Assembly: GCA_948144175.1 (NCBI GenBank)
Contig: CANXME010001452.1
Coordinates: forward strand, 822,443 to 886,442
DNA from: Closterium sp. NIES-65
Lineage: Eukaryota > Streptophyta > Zygnematophyceae > Desmidiales > Closteriaceae
Direction: 5' to 3'
DNA length: 64,000 nucleotides
The translations under genes and the position numbers were made by a program. The notes under the pieces were generated by a model. That model did not search any database and was not told the origin of the DNA. It saw nothing but the letters and a program-made list of their open reading frames with translations. Each line of letters opens with the position of its first letter. Position 1 is the first letter of the stretch. Positions 1-9,828 of this stretch are shown piece by piece.

Positions 1-1312
1 AGCTGGAGACGAGCTGCGCGGATCCAGTCGATCAGCACCTCAGTGACATCACCCTTGCTGCGCAAGGGGAAGACTACGGTGTAACGCGAGTAGTCGTCAA
101 CAACGAGCAGGAAGTAGCGCTCGTGACCCTGTCCACGGACGCGGGCTGGGCCCCACACGTCCATGTGAAGCGTCTGTAACGGGGCCTCTGTCGGAGGAAA
201 CTGGGAGGAGTGAGGGGCAGCACGCTGGCGCCCCTCGACACAGGGGACACAGGTAGGGCCAGGGCCCTGAGGAAGGGGAGGGAGGGCCCGTATCCAGAGC
301 TTGTTGGCTGCCTCATGTACCTAATGATCTGCACACGACCTGACCTTGCATACCCTCTTAGCATTCTTGCACGCTATGTTGCTCCTGGGAGACACCGACC
401 AGAGCACATGGCTGCAGCGAAGAGGGTGTTGCGCTACTTGTGCAGTACGTCGGGCATGGGGCTAGTGCTTGGAGGGCGGAGTCCAGTGGTCCTCACTGGG
501 CACGTGGACGCTTCTTGGGCTGACGACCAGGCTACGTAGCGGTCGTCACAGGGTTACACCTTCAGCCTTGGTTCCGGCTCTGTTTCGTGGCGGGCTACTC
601 GCTCGTCTTCTGTTCTCGGCTCCAGTTGTGAGGCTGAGATCTATGCCAGGGCCATGGCTGCACAGGAGCTTTGCTGGCTCACCTACATGCTGACCGACCT
701 TGGAGAGCTGCCTCGTTCTCCTCCAGTCCTGTACGTAGACAACAAGGCCATGCTGGCCTTGTGTCGAGAGCAGAGACTGGAGCACAGAACAAAGCACATC
801 GCTCTTCGCTACTTCCTTGCTCGTGAGCTACAGCAGCGTGGTCACTTGCGGCTTGCGTACGTGGCCTCTGAGGCCAACACTGCTGATGTCTTCACCAAGG
901 CACTTGCGCCTTGTGATCATCAGCGCTTCTGCATGCAGCTGGGTCTTCTCTCTGTCTTACCTCACTTGCTCACCTCTTGACCTTGCTTGTATTGTTGCAT
1001 ATATATACACCTCCTCTTACTTGTCTAGTCCTTTATTTATATGTACTCCTGCATGTGAACTGGCCTTATGGCCTTGAACTTGTGCTCAGAATGTGTGGTG
1101 ACTTTGTGATCCACCCTAAGCTTGCTTTGCTTTGCTTGACTGGTCTTGTGACCCCCTGTTCTCCCCCACTTTGCCTATGGGGGTGTGTCTGAACATTATA
1201 GCTTATACTTTTGTGTAGGCTGTAGTGGGGTATCCCATAGGGGGTACAACCTTATTAGCGTTAGTACTTGTGCTCACTTCTTTCATAGTTCATTCATTCT
1301 CGTTTCTTCTCA
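1..1312 (+). mobile_element. Rearranged 3' fragment of a Ty1/copia element (Copia-A, LTR subtype 2)
   Basis: The piece has two parts in opposite orientation. Bases 1 to about 290 match, on the minus strand, the integrase region of the Copia-A copy at about 6350-6640. From about 290 to 980 the sequence reads on the plus strand as the end of reverse transcriptase and RNase H (motifs GCLMYLMICTRPDLAYPL, YVDNKAMLALC, HIALRYFLAREL, TADVFTKAL). A short 3' untranslated stretch, a G-rich polypurine tract at about 1179-1185 and the 3' LTR follow. The 5' end lies outside the window. It is broken by an internal inversion plus at least one further break. It is a fossil related to the copies at 2330-9224 and 49183-56054. 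Confidence 0.85.
1186..1312 (+). repeat. 3' LTR of the Copia-A (subtype 2) fragment
   Basis: This 127-bp LTR starts TGTCTGAAC and ends in CA. It matches the 5' LTR at 35713-35840 closely and the subtype 1 LTRs (2330-2461, 49183-49315) more distantly. It is followed by GGAGT, the expected position of a target duplication whose partner is outside the window. Confidence 0.85.
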
Positions 1313-2049
1313 GGAGTGCCGCTTATGTTGAATCGGCTTGTGCCTGGGGGAGGGGGGGCGGGCATCTCGGTTCTCAGAGGACGGGTGGGGTCTTTTTCTG
1401 TTAATCGGCAGATACGTCAGTATCGGCATCTTCTCGCGTGGTGCGTTGGGCCACCAAGATTGAACACCGTCATCGTCCTCGTCAGTCGCTTCACGATTTG
1501 GGAACACGTCCTCCTCGTCCCCCGCTCCACCGTCGCCTCCAACTTCGCCTTGGCTGCTGTTATGTTTATCGGCGGCCACATCATCGTCTGCGCCCACGCC
1601 GACTCGTCCCACGCATAGGTTTCAGGCTGTCCCCACCGTGGTGCAGGCGGCAGAGCTTGGATGCATGCATCGGGGGCCTTGGGTGTGTCATCTTCACCGA
1701 GCCACTCGTCGAACGTGGCTGGTAAATACAGCTGGAGCACGGGCTGTTGGTGCGCACTTGCCGTACCAGAATCAGGCAGATTCGGAGGAGCGGGAGGAGC
1801 GGGAGGAGCGGGTGGATCAGGAGGCGCAGGAGGAGCAGGAGGAGCAGGGGGTGCTGGGGGGTCCGGTGGCACTGGAGGCGTTGGTGGCTCACGGGTATAC
1901 CACCCGTCGTTGATGAATTGCCACGCGCGTCGTGGTTCTTGAAGAGGAAGTGAGTTCCGCTGAATTCTGCCATGGCTTCGCCTGCCAGGCGGCCTAGAAT
2001 GAAAACGGAATGAAAAACATTGCGAATGAGGTGCACAAATGGGCAACAA
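1310..2049 (-). pseudogene. Orphan host exon candidate, proline-rich hypothetical protein, cut by two retroelements
   Basis: This is the only stretch that looks like non-transposon coding sequence, and I do not recognise the protein. On the minus strand a good 3' splice site (pyrimidine run ending in TTCATTCTAG, exon from about 1993) precedes an open frame. That frame has a WQFINDGWYTREPPTPP segment, a PPAPPAPP repeat of about 25 residues, then LYLPATFDEWLGEDDTPKAP and ETYAWDESAW. After about 1610 a different frame looks more protein-like: it is acidic (GDEEDVFPNREATDEDDDG), then basic, to a stop. That suggests a frameshift, a missed intron or a sequence error. The stop codon is formed by the first bases of the Copia-A LTR ending at 1312, so the natural 3' end is lost. 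Another copia lies just upstream at 2330. It could be chance coding potential in GC-rich DNA. Confidence 0.35.
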
Positions 2050-2329
2050 AGGGGACCCCGTAAGGTTGGCGCCGCGAGGTCCTCGTCAATGACAGGCAGG
2101 AAACCCCCGCCTACCCCCGTAGAGAAACCTGCGTGGCAGCATCTAGGCTGCGCTGGCAGGGAATCTTTCCCACCCTTCGAGAGGGTTCGGAAGAAATGCA
2201 GATCCCACACAGCGCATGCGGCTGTGATTGGGCCGCACGGCAACATCCCCGTTATTGCTGTCACGTTTGATGGTTCTAGACGAAACTGTGCGGTGGGAAA
2301 CCGAACCGCAGCTGTTTTTGCCTGAAAAC
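1994..2329. other. Unique sequence upstream of the orphan exon
   Basis: The stretch contains the pyrimidine-rich splice acceptor at its left edge (minus strand) and a short open segment reading GGFLPVIDEDLAAPTLRGP, which could be an upstream exon, but no clear donor site supports it. AAAAC at 2325-2329 is the left target duplication of the following copia element. Confidence 0.4.
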
Positions 2330-2461
2330 TGTGAAAGATAAGAGAACAGGAATGAAATGACTAAGTCAGAGTTGGGTACAAATACAACCCTAGAAAGCTG
2401 TACCCCATATGTGCTACCCCACTATAGCCTACAAACATGCATCAGTTATAATACTCTGACA
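2330..2461 (-). repeat. 3' LTR of Copia-A copy 1
   Basis: This 132-bp repeat begins TGTCAGAGTATTATAAC and ends in CA on the minus strand. The polypurine tract lies just inside at 2462-2470. Confidence 0.95.
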
Positions 2462-2672
2462 CACCCCCATAGGCAAAGTGGGGGAGAACAAGGGGTCACA
2501 AGACCAGTCAAGCAAAGCAAAGCAAAGCAAGCTCAGGGTGGATCACAAAGTCACCACACAGTCCGAGCACAAGAGCAGGGCCAGAGGCCAGTTCACATGC
2601 AGGAGGACAGACATATATATAAAACTAGACAAGCAAGAGCAGGTATATATATATGTCACAGTACAAGTGAAG

Positions 2673-4260
2673 TCAAGAGGAGAGCAAGTGAGGCAAGACA
2701 GGCACAAGACCCAGCTGGGTGCAAAAGCGCTGATGGTCACAAGGCGCGAGTGCCTTGGTGAACACATCAGCAGTGTTGGCCTCAGAGGCCACGTACGCAA
2801 GTCGCAACTGACCACGGTGCTGCAGCTCACGAGCAAGGAAGTAGCGAAGAGCAATGTGCTTCGTTCTGTGCTCCAAGCGCTGCTCTCGACACAAGGCCAG
2901 CATGGCCTTGTTGTCTACGTACAGCACTGGAGGAGAACGAGGCGGCTCTCCAAGGTCAGTCAGCAGGTAGGTGAGCCAGCGAAGCTCCTGTGCAGCCATG
3001 GCCCCGGCGTAGATCTCAGCCTCACAACTGGAGCCGAGAACTGAAGACGAGCGAGTAGACCGCCACGAGACAGAGCCGGAACCAAGGCTGAAGGTGTAAC
3101 CCTGTGACGACCGCTGCGTAGCCTGGTCGTCAGCCCAAGAAGCGTCCGCGTGGCCTGTAAGGACCACTGGACTCCGCCCTCCAAGCACTAGCCCCATGCC
3201 CGACGTACTGCACAGGTAGCGCAATACCCTCTTCGCTGCTGCCATGTGCTCTGGTCGGTGTCTCCCAGGAGCAACATAGCGTGCAAGAATGCTCAGAGGG
3301 TATGCAAGGTCAGGTCGTGTGCAGGTCATCAGGTACAAGAGGCAGCCAACAAGCTCTGCATACGGACCACTCGACTCTACGGACTCATCCGAAGGCAGAG
3401 CTGAGAGTGAGTGGCGAGTAGGCAGAGGAGTGGCCTGAGGCGAGGAGTACGTGAAGCCGAAGCGCTGAAGGACCTGCTGCACCATGTGTGACTGAGTCAA
3501 GGTAATGGTGCGGCGTGCTCTGTCCCAAGTGATCTGCAAGCCAAGGTAGCTGCGCAGTTCACCCAGGTCTGTGCACGTGTGTCTCTTCAGCAGCTCGGAC
3601 TTCACGTAGGCGAGTCCAGCAGTGTCCGCTGTGGCAAAGACCAAGTCGTCGACGTACACAAGGATGTAGAACGGCGGCAGTGAAGTGTCGGTGCGCAGAA
3701 ACAGCGACGGGTCAGCAGTAGAGGGAGCAAACCCAAGAGCCGCAAGCGTAGTCCTCAGTGTGTCGTGCCACTCACGCGGTGCCTGGCGGAGACCGTAGAC
3801 TGGCCGTCGGAGGCTCCACTGGGTGCCAGGAGGGAAAGTCCCAGTGAAGCCAGGCGGACGGCGCAGCCAGATCTCCTCGTGCAGGCTACCCTGCAAGAAC
3901 GCAGTGCTGAAGTCGAGAGAGTGAAGCTCGTAGTCGCGCTGAGCGGCTATGTGCAGCAGCACCCGAAGAGTGGTCATCTTCGGGGTGGGAGAGAAGGTCT
4001 GAAAGTAGTCAACTCCCTGCCGCTGACTGAAGCCACGAGCAACGTACCGCGCCTTGAAGACAGGTGGAGAGCCCGGCGGCCGCTTCACCCTGAAGATCCA
4101 CATGCCACTGACGATGTTCGCCCCAGGAGGGGGAACTGCGTCAACGTAGGTGCCTGTGGACTTCCAGGAAGCCATCTCTGCATCCATAGCTGCCTGCCAC
4201 TGAGAGGAGTAGGGACCCTCTACGGCCTCCGCGTAAGAGCGCGGAGTCGGGATGTCTAGT
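2673..4260 (-). pseudogene. Copia-A copy 1, reverse transcriptase and RNase H region
   Basis: The RT palm is visible on the minus strand: DAEMASWKSTGTYVDAVPPP, FKARYVARGFSQRQGVDY, LDFSTAFLQGSLHEEIWL, YGLRQAPREWHDTL and the catalytic YVDDLVFA near 3640-3660. RNase H follows with TGHADASWADDQATQ, SSCEAEIYAGAMAAQELRWL, YVDNKAMLALC and TADVFTKAL. These domains copy the element's RNA into DNA in virus-like particles and remove the RNA strand. This region reads open throughout and continues upstream into the linker and integrase. Confidence 0.9.
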
Positions 4261-4399
4261 GCATCCGGGTCTCCCTCAGGAGCAAGCAGTACAGACGCGA
4301 GATGAGGTGAAGCAGCAGCCAGACACTGTAACTCCTCCTGCCTGTCCTCTAGGACGTCCGTGCCAAGAGCACACTCACCCCCGACGGACGGAGGACAGA

Positions 4400-5760
4400 C
4401 AGACGCAGACTCAGCAACAAGACTAGCAGCGTAGTCTAGACGGCAGCGAGCAGCAAAGTCGACGAGCTCAGCGACAAGAGTAGACGCAGCAGTGGACTCA
4501 AAAGAGGGGTCAGTGACGACAGTAGCAAGCAGACGCGTGACAGTAGGACTGGCAGCACGAAGAGAGTCCGACTTAGGGTCGGCAAGCGCAGGAAGAGAGG
4601 ACTCAGGAGGAGAAGGCAAAGGGGCACGCAGAGGAGCAGTGGACGGACGCAGAGACATCCGGTGCGTGCTAGGGACAGGAGGAGGACGCTGACGCGAACC
4701 GCGACCACTAGCGCGAGCAGCACGAACCGGCGACGTGGGACGAGACGTAGGCTCACGACGCTCAGCAAGACCTCCAGTAGGACCAGTGTAAGGGGAGGGA
4801 GCAGGCAGAGGAGAGGAAGGCTCCAACAGTGACTGCGACTGGACAGGCTGTGGACACTCTACCGAAGGAGAAAGACCAAGAACCTGCTGTAGGAGCGGAA
4901 CGAAGTACGGCCGAGGCCGCGCGGCAGCTCCAGACTCAGCAGGGACAGCACCAGCACCCTCAGCGACAGCACCAGCGCCACCAACACCTCCAGCGGCAAG
5001 ACCTCCAGCAGCACCAGCAGCAGAACCACCGCCAGGACAGACAGCAGTAGTCTCAGCACCAACACCCTCAGCAGCTCCAGCTCCAGTAGGACCCGCAGGC
5101 CTAGCAGCTCCGGGACCGGCAGCACCAGCACCCTCGACGGTCGACGGAGCTCCAGCTCCAGCAGCACGCCTCCAGCGGCGAGCAAACCACTCGCGCAGCT
5201 CCTGTGGAGAGAGGGGCTCCCGGCGAGACGCAGCAGCAGGAGAAACCCCAGGCTCAGCAGCTCCAGACTCAGCACCCCCAGGCACAGCAGCTCCAGACAT
5301 AGCACCCCCAGGCTCAGCAGCTCCAGACTCAGCACCTCCAGGCTCAGCAGCTCCAGACTCAGCACCCCCAGGCTCAGTAGCTCCAGCTCCAGTAGGACCC
5401 GCAGGCCCAGCAGCTCCGGGACCGGCAGCACCAGCACCCTCAGTAGGCGAAGAAGCTCCAGCTCCAGCAGCACGCCTCCAGCGGCGAGCAAACCACTCGC
5501 GCAGCTCCTGTGGAGAGAGCGGCTCCCGCCGAGACGGAAGAACCGGAGAGCCCCCAGGTCCAGCAGGCGCAGGCTCCGGACCTCCAGGCCCAGCACCCCC
5601 AGACTCAGCACCCCCCGGCCTCGCACCCCCAGGCTCAGCACCCCCAGCAGCAGCACCCCCAGGCTCAGCACCCGCAGCAGGACCAGACTCAGCAGCAACC
5701 TCGACTGGCTCGACTGTGTCTACCTGGGACACACCTGAAGGGGCAGGAACCTGAGGGGGG
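4400..5760 (-). pseudogene. Copia-A copy 1, low-complexity linker between integrase and RT
   Basis: This is a long Pro/Gly/Ala/Glu-rich linker with tandem 10-11-residue repeats of the type AEPGGAESGA. Two near-identical copies of the motif LSPQELREWFARRWRRAAGA lie at about 5130-5215 and 5440-5520, each before a glycine-rich stretch. A related motif, LTPRQLREWYAQ, sits in the Gag-like N-terminus of the same element. The function is unknown. In this family the linker is far longer than the usual copia spacer. Confidence 0.75.
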
Positions 5761-5929
5761 AGGGGGTCTACCGGGGGGGGAACTGGTACCAGGAAGTCCG
5801 GTGGGGGGGGGAGGGAAGGAGTACGGTAGGGGAAGAGGCGGTAGAAGGGGACTGACTCGTCGAACGTGACGTCCTGGGAGGACAGAACACGACGAGAGGA
5901 GGGGTGGTAGAACTGCCACCCTGGAGCGT

Positions 5930-7200
5930 CAGGGGGGAAGCCAAGGAAGACACAGGGAGCAGCACGGGGGGACAGCTTGTCCGCAGACAAGTCGCGGACA
6001 AACGCCCGAGATCCCCAGACACGGAACGCAGACGCATCGCCGACCTTCCCCGTCCACAGTAACACTGGGGACATCGCGGGCCGAGAGACCCTGGGGTGAA
6101 GGTTGAGCTGATGCGCCGCGTACCGAACCGCAAACGGCCACAGAAAATGGGGGGCAGCCGCATGCGACATCCTTGACCATGCCAATGCGGCGCTCAGCAA
6201 TCCCATTTTGCTGTGGAGAGTCCGGAAGCGTAAAGGTCTGGCGGATCCCCTGTGCACGACAGTAGTCTTGCAGAAGGCGAGAGGAGAACTCCCCACCTCG
6301 GTCAGAGTGCAGACGCAGAACAGGAAAGTCCGAGCCGAAGGTCCTCCTGAGCTGGAGACGAGCCTCGCGGATCCAGGCGATCAGCACCTCAGTGACAGCA
6401 CCCTTGCTGCGCAAGGGGAAGACTGAGGTGTAACGCGAGTAGTCGTCAACCACCAACAGGAAGTAGCGCTCGTGACCCTGCCCACGGACGGGGGCCGGGC
6501 CCCACACGTCCATGTGAAGCGTCTGCAGAGGAGCCTCTGTCTGGGGAAACTGGGAGGAGTGAGGAGCAGCCCTGAGGCGCCCCTCGACACAGGGGACACA
6601 GGAAGGTCCTGGTCCCGAAGGAAGGGGAGGGAGAGACTGGGGAAGACCAGAGACAAGGACACGGGAAGCCATGCCCCGAAGACGGGGCAAGGAGGGGTGG
6701 CCTAGACGGTGGTGCCATAGGAGAGTCTCGTGAGACAGGAGGCGACACGAACAGGGGGCAGACTCAGGACCAGACCTGGACGCAGCAGCAAACACCTGAC
6801 CCGACGCTGCTACCTGACCGGACGCGGGGACAGGAGGAGACTCAGTGGTCAGGGTGTAGAGGCTCGACCCCGGCCGACGCGAGAACGTGGCCAGGTGCCG
6901 GCCTGTGCGTGCGTCAGTGCAGTGGGTCACCCGCTGACTCGCAGGAGTGAACTGGTGAACCCCCGCATCCTGTAGGTCTGCACCACTCACCAAGTTCGTC
7001 GAGAACGAGGGGAGGTACAGGCCAGACAGGGTGCCCGAGGGGGCAGCCGGACACGGGAGGACAGTGGAAAAGTGAGCGAGGACAGGACCCCCAGAGGGGT
7101 CAGCCAGGGAGACTGCAATCGGCCGACCAAGCGGCGTGAGTGTGGTGCGGTCCCGAAAGAAGGAGCGAGAAGCCCCAGAGTCAAGTGTAAAGGTGAGGGA
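5930..7200 (-). pseudogene. Copia-A copy 1, protease and integrase region
   Basis: The aspartic protease motif FTLDSGASRSFF is at about 7170-7205. The integrase zinc domain (HHRLGHPSLPRLRGM, later CVPCVEGR) precedes the catalytic core: LHMDVWGPAPV, VVDDYSRYTSVFPL, LHSDRGGEFSS and SPQQNGIAERRIG, which give the D, D and E residues. A GWQFYHPSSRRVL segment follows. The enzyme inserts the cDNA with 5-bp target duplications, as seen at the element ends. Confidence 0.88.
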
Positions 7201-7880
7201 GGCCGAAGCCAACGCGGTACCTGAGAGCGCAGCCTCACCCGCACCTGAGGAAGCAGACTCACTAGCACCTAGAGCAGCAGTCGCACCTGTACCTGGAGCA
7301 GGAGACTCACTAGCACCCAGAGCAGCAGCCTCACCAGTAGCTAGAGCAGCAGGTCCTATACATGGGTCAGGCGGGACGTACAGGTGACCGGCACGGTCAG
7401 CACTAGTAGGCAATGCATACATGGCAGTGAGAATAGCATCATAGTCAAGAGCAAATATATCTACCCTCTGCCTAAGCAACTCCACCCAGTCGGGAAGCTC
7501 AGCCTCGTCGCCAAACACGGTACGACAGGCGTCGCTCAGACGGGCGAAGCAGCGGGACTGTATATGACTAGGTGTCCCACAAGGCTGACCAGTCCGGGTA
7601 CCAGTGCGAATCACGTAAGAGCAGCGAACAGCACTGAGAGACCCTCCACTCTGAGCGTACCACTCACGAAGCTGGCGAGGCGTGAGAGACACGCGAGAGG
7701 GTCGCGGGAGCGGCATCTGGCCGCCACCACGAGTAGAAGCAGCAGGAGTGGTAGTAGGAGTAGTGCCGCCACCCCTACAGCCCCAACCAGCGTACCACTC
7801 ACGCAGCTGCTGGGGCGTGAGGGACTCACGCAGGCGTCGCTAGGGCTGCATCTGGCTCTGCAAGTAGAAGCAGGAGCAGG
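7200..7880 (-). pseudogene. Copia-A copy 1, Gag-like N-terminal region
   Basis: The region opens with two LREW motifs (LTPQQLREWYAG in the sister copy, SLTPRQLREWYAQ here) and then a Cys/His cluster, CSYVIRTGTRTGQPC followed by GTPSHIQSRCF. The spacing is C-x13-C-x4-H-x4-C, not the usual C-x2-C-x4-H-x4-C nucleocapsid knuckle. A conserved helix-rich segment (ELPDWVELLRQRVDIFALDY) follows. No copia Gag (UBN2-like) domain is present upstream, so particle formation would have to come from a relative. Start choice is uncertain. Confidence 0.7.
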
Positions 7881-7949
7881 ACTAGCAGCAGGAAGGCAGG
7901 CAGCCAGGTAAGCCAAAAGGCAGGCAGGCAGGCAAGCAGGCGACGCGCA

Positions 7950-8975
7950 GTGTGCTAGCAGGGCAAGAGCTCACCAGTGGTGGGAAGAGTAGGCTCGGCG
8001 ACTCAGCGGCTCGGCAGCTCGGCGGCTCTGCGGCTCGAGCGACGCGGGCGGCTCGGCGGCAAGGCGGCTCGGCAGCAACTGCAGCTCAGCAGCTCGGCGA
8101 CTTGGCGGCTCGGCGGCAGGGCGGCTCGGCAGCAACTGCAGCTCAGCAGCTCAGCGACCCGGCAGCTCGGCGGCAGGGCGGCTCGGCTGCTGGGCGGCTC
8201 GGGTGCAGGGCGGCTCGGCGGTGGGGCGGCTCGGCTGCTGCAGGTGAGCGGCTCGGCTGCTGCAGCGGGAGATGAAGGAGGAGGAGAAGCAGGGGAGGCC
8301 ACACACCTGCCACCCCTGTGCTGGCCTCTCAGGTCGCCTCGACAGGCGACGGGAAAAGGGGGGGGGGGGTGGTGGGGGCCGGTAGGTGCAGCGGCGGGGC
8401 CAGCAGGTGCAGTTGCGGGGCCGGTAGAAGGGGACGGCAGGAGCCGTCAGGAGGGGACGGCGGGGCCGTCAGGAGTGGACGGCGGGGCCGGCAGGAAGGG
8501 ACGGCGGGTCCGTCAGAGAGCCGGGGCGGGGCCGCAAGAGAGCCGGCGGCGGGGCCGCAAGAGAGTCGGCGGCGAGGCCGCGTGAGAGCCGGGGCGGGGC
8601 CGCGTCAGGGCCGGCGGCGAGGCCGCGAGAGAGCCGGGGCGGGGCCGCGATCAGGAGGCGGCGGCGGGGCCGCGTCAGAGCCGGCGGCGGGGCCTCGTCG
8701 AGGCGGGCGGCGGGGCCGCGTTGGAGCCGGCGGCGAGGCCGGCTAAGAGCCGGCGGTAGGGCCGCGTGAGGGCCAGCGGCGGGCCGCGATCAGCGGGCGG
8801 CGGGGCCGCGTCAGAGCCGGCGGCGGGGCCGCGTCAGAGCCGGCGGCGGGGCCGCGATCAGCGGGCGGCGGGGCCGCGTCAGAGGAGGCGGCGGAGCCGC
8901 TGCAGAGGAGGCGGCGGGGCCGCGTCAAGCAGGGGTGGCGGGGCCGCGTCAGAGGGACAGCGGGGCCGCGAGAGT
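7950..8975 (-). repeat. GC-rich leader repeats of Copia-A copy 1
   Basis: This is a non-coding leader between the primer site and the coding region. From 7990 to 8280 it has degenerate repeats of a CGGCGGCTCGGCAGC type. From about 8400 to 8960 it has about 20-23-bp repeats centred on GGCGGGGCCGCGTCAGAG. The same block appears at 49420-50400 in the sister copy. Long open frames here, on both strands, are by-products of GC richness. Confidence 0.8.
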
Positions 8976-8979
8976 AATG

Positions 8980-9080
8980 GCGACCCGAAGGGTCGCGAAA
9001 AAAAAAAAAATGCGCGCCTCGGGGCGCGCTTCGGTGGGCCCTAAAAAAAACGGTCCTTAGGAAGGACCCGCTCTATACCA
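8980..9080 (-). promoter_or_regulatory. Three stem-loops beside the primer-binding site of Copia-A copy 1
   Basis: Three perfect 7-bp hairpins lie in a row: 8980-8996 (GCGACCC/GGGTCGC), 9012-9029 (GCGCGCC/GGCGCGC) and 9052-9068 (GGTCCTT/AAGGACC). A/T runs separate them. The last overlaps the primer-binding site at 9064-9080. The position suits an RNA packaging, dimerisation or priming structure. The sister element at 49316-49415 repeats the set. Confidence 0.65.
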
Positions 9081-9224
9081 TGTGAAAGATAAGAGAACAG
9101 GAATGAAATGACGAATGAAATGACTAAGTCAGAGTTGGGTACAAATACAACCCTAGAAAGCTGTACCCCATATGTGCTACCCCACTATAGCCTACAAACA
9201 TGCATCAGTTATAATACTCTGACA
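9081..9224 (-). repeat. 5' LTR of Copia-A copy 1
   Basis: This 144-bp LTR has the same sequence as 2330-2461 except for one short tandem length difference. AAAAC follows at 9225-9229. Confidence 0.95.
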
Positions 9225-9440
9225 AAAACCATGCACGATCCCACTTGTTGCATGGTCGACCGAATTCGCCTTATTGAGGGCTTCAGTTTGGTATGTTTAA
9301 AAGTGAATTTCATTTCCCCCCTATTACAGGTGCATGCGCTTATAAATTGTCCTCAATTATAAGCGCACCCCCCCAAAAAACATTGTTTTATTATACGCGC
9401 ACCTGCGCTTATATCCGGGGTAATACGGTACAAGGACCAG
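9225..9440. other. Unique sequence with a cluster of GCGCTTATA motifs
   Basis: No gene is seen. Bases 9329-9349 and 9354-9369 form an inverted repeat (GCGCTTATAA against TTATAAGCGC with a short loop). Two further GCGCTTATA-like words lie at about 9388-9415, followed by TCCGGGGTAATACGGTA. Such alternating motifs resemble ends of small DNA transposons, but no matching partner end was found. ACCAG at 9436-9440 is the left duplication of Gypsy-1. Confidence 0.4.
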
Positions 9441-9818
9441 TGTGAGGATCTAGGATCGAGCTCAGAAAAGAGAATGTGAATTGAATCGAATTGAATGATC
9501 ACCTGGGTACAACACGAGGCTATATATAGGCTCGACACAAGGCCCTGTAACCAGGTGTTACGCGAAGGTTCCGCGGGTCGCGAAGCGTCCCGAACAGATC
9601 CTTCCCGAATTCGGTAGAAGGCAATTCGGTGGCAACCGAAAAGCCAGAATTCGGTGCACGCAACCTAGCTCAGTGCTATAACTATAATAAAATATAGGAA
9701 AGCACCTAGCCTAGGAAATCAAGCAATTCATGCATGCATATAATTATCCTATGCTAGAAATAGCATGATAAAGTAAAGGCAAGCAAGCATAGCTGGCATA
9801 AGCCGTCGTTCTCTCACA
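9441..9818 (-). repeat. 3' LTR of Gypsy-1
   Basis: This 378-bp repeat begins TGTGAGAGAACGACGG and ends CTCACA on the minus strand. It contains a TATATATA box at 9521-9528. It is about 98.4% identical by eye to 28445-28822. Confidence 0.95.
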
Positions 9819-9828
9819 CGTCCCCCCC

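Larger units (their letters stand above)
2330..9224 (-). mobile_element. Full-length Ty1/copia element, Copia-A copy 1
   Basis: The limits are fixed by two LTRs (2330-2461 and 9081-9224) and the 5-bp duplication AAAAC at 2325-2329 and 9225-9229. Reading on the minus strand, the parts are: 5' LTR, primer-binding site at 9064-9080 (TGGTATAGAGCGGGTCC, initiator-Met type), a GC-rich leader of about 1.1 kb, a Gag-like/protease/integrase/RT/RNase H coding region (about 7880 down to 2673), and a polypurine tract at 2462-2470. The integrase before RT order makes it copia. The LTRs are identical apart from one short length difference, so insertion is recent. It is nearly whole, with about one or two breaks. 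It lacks the usual copia Gag domain seen in the relative at 36903-37415. Confidence 0.95.

Noticed and set aside
7950-8990. Long open frames in the GC-rich leaders (also 49700-50430 and 36000-36650)
   Set aside because: They occur on both strands and in several frames of GC-rich tandem repeats, with no conserved protein between copies.
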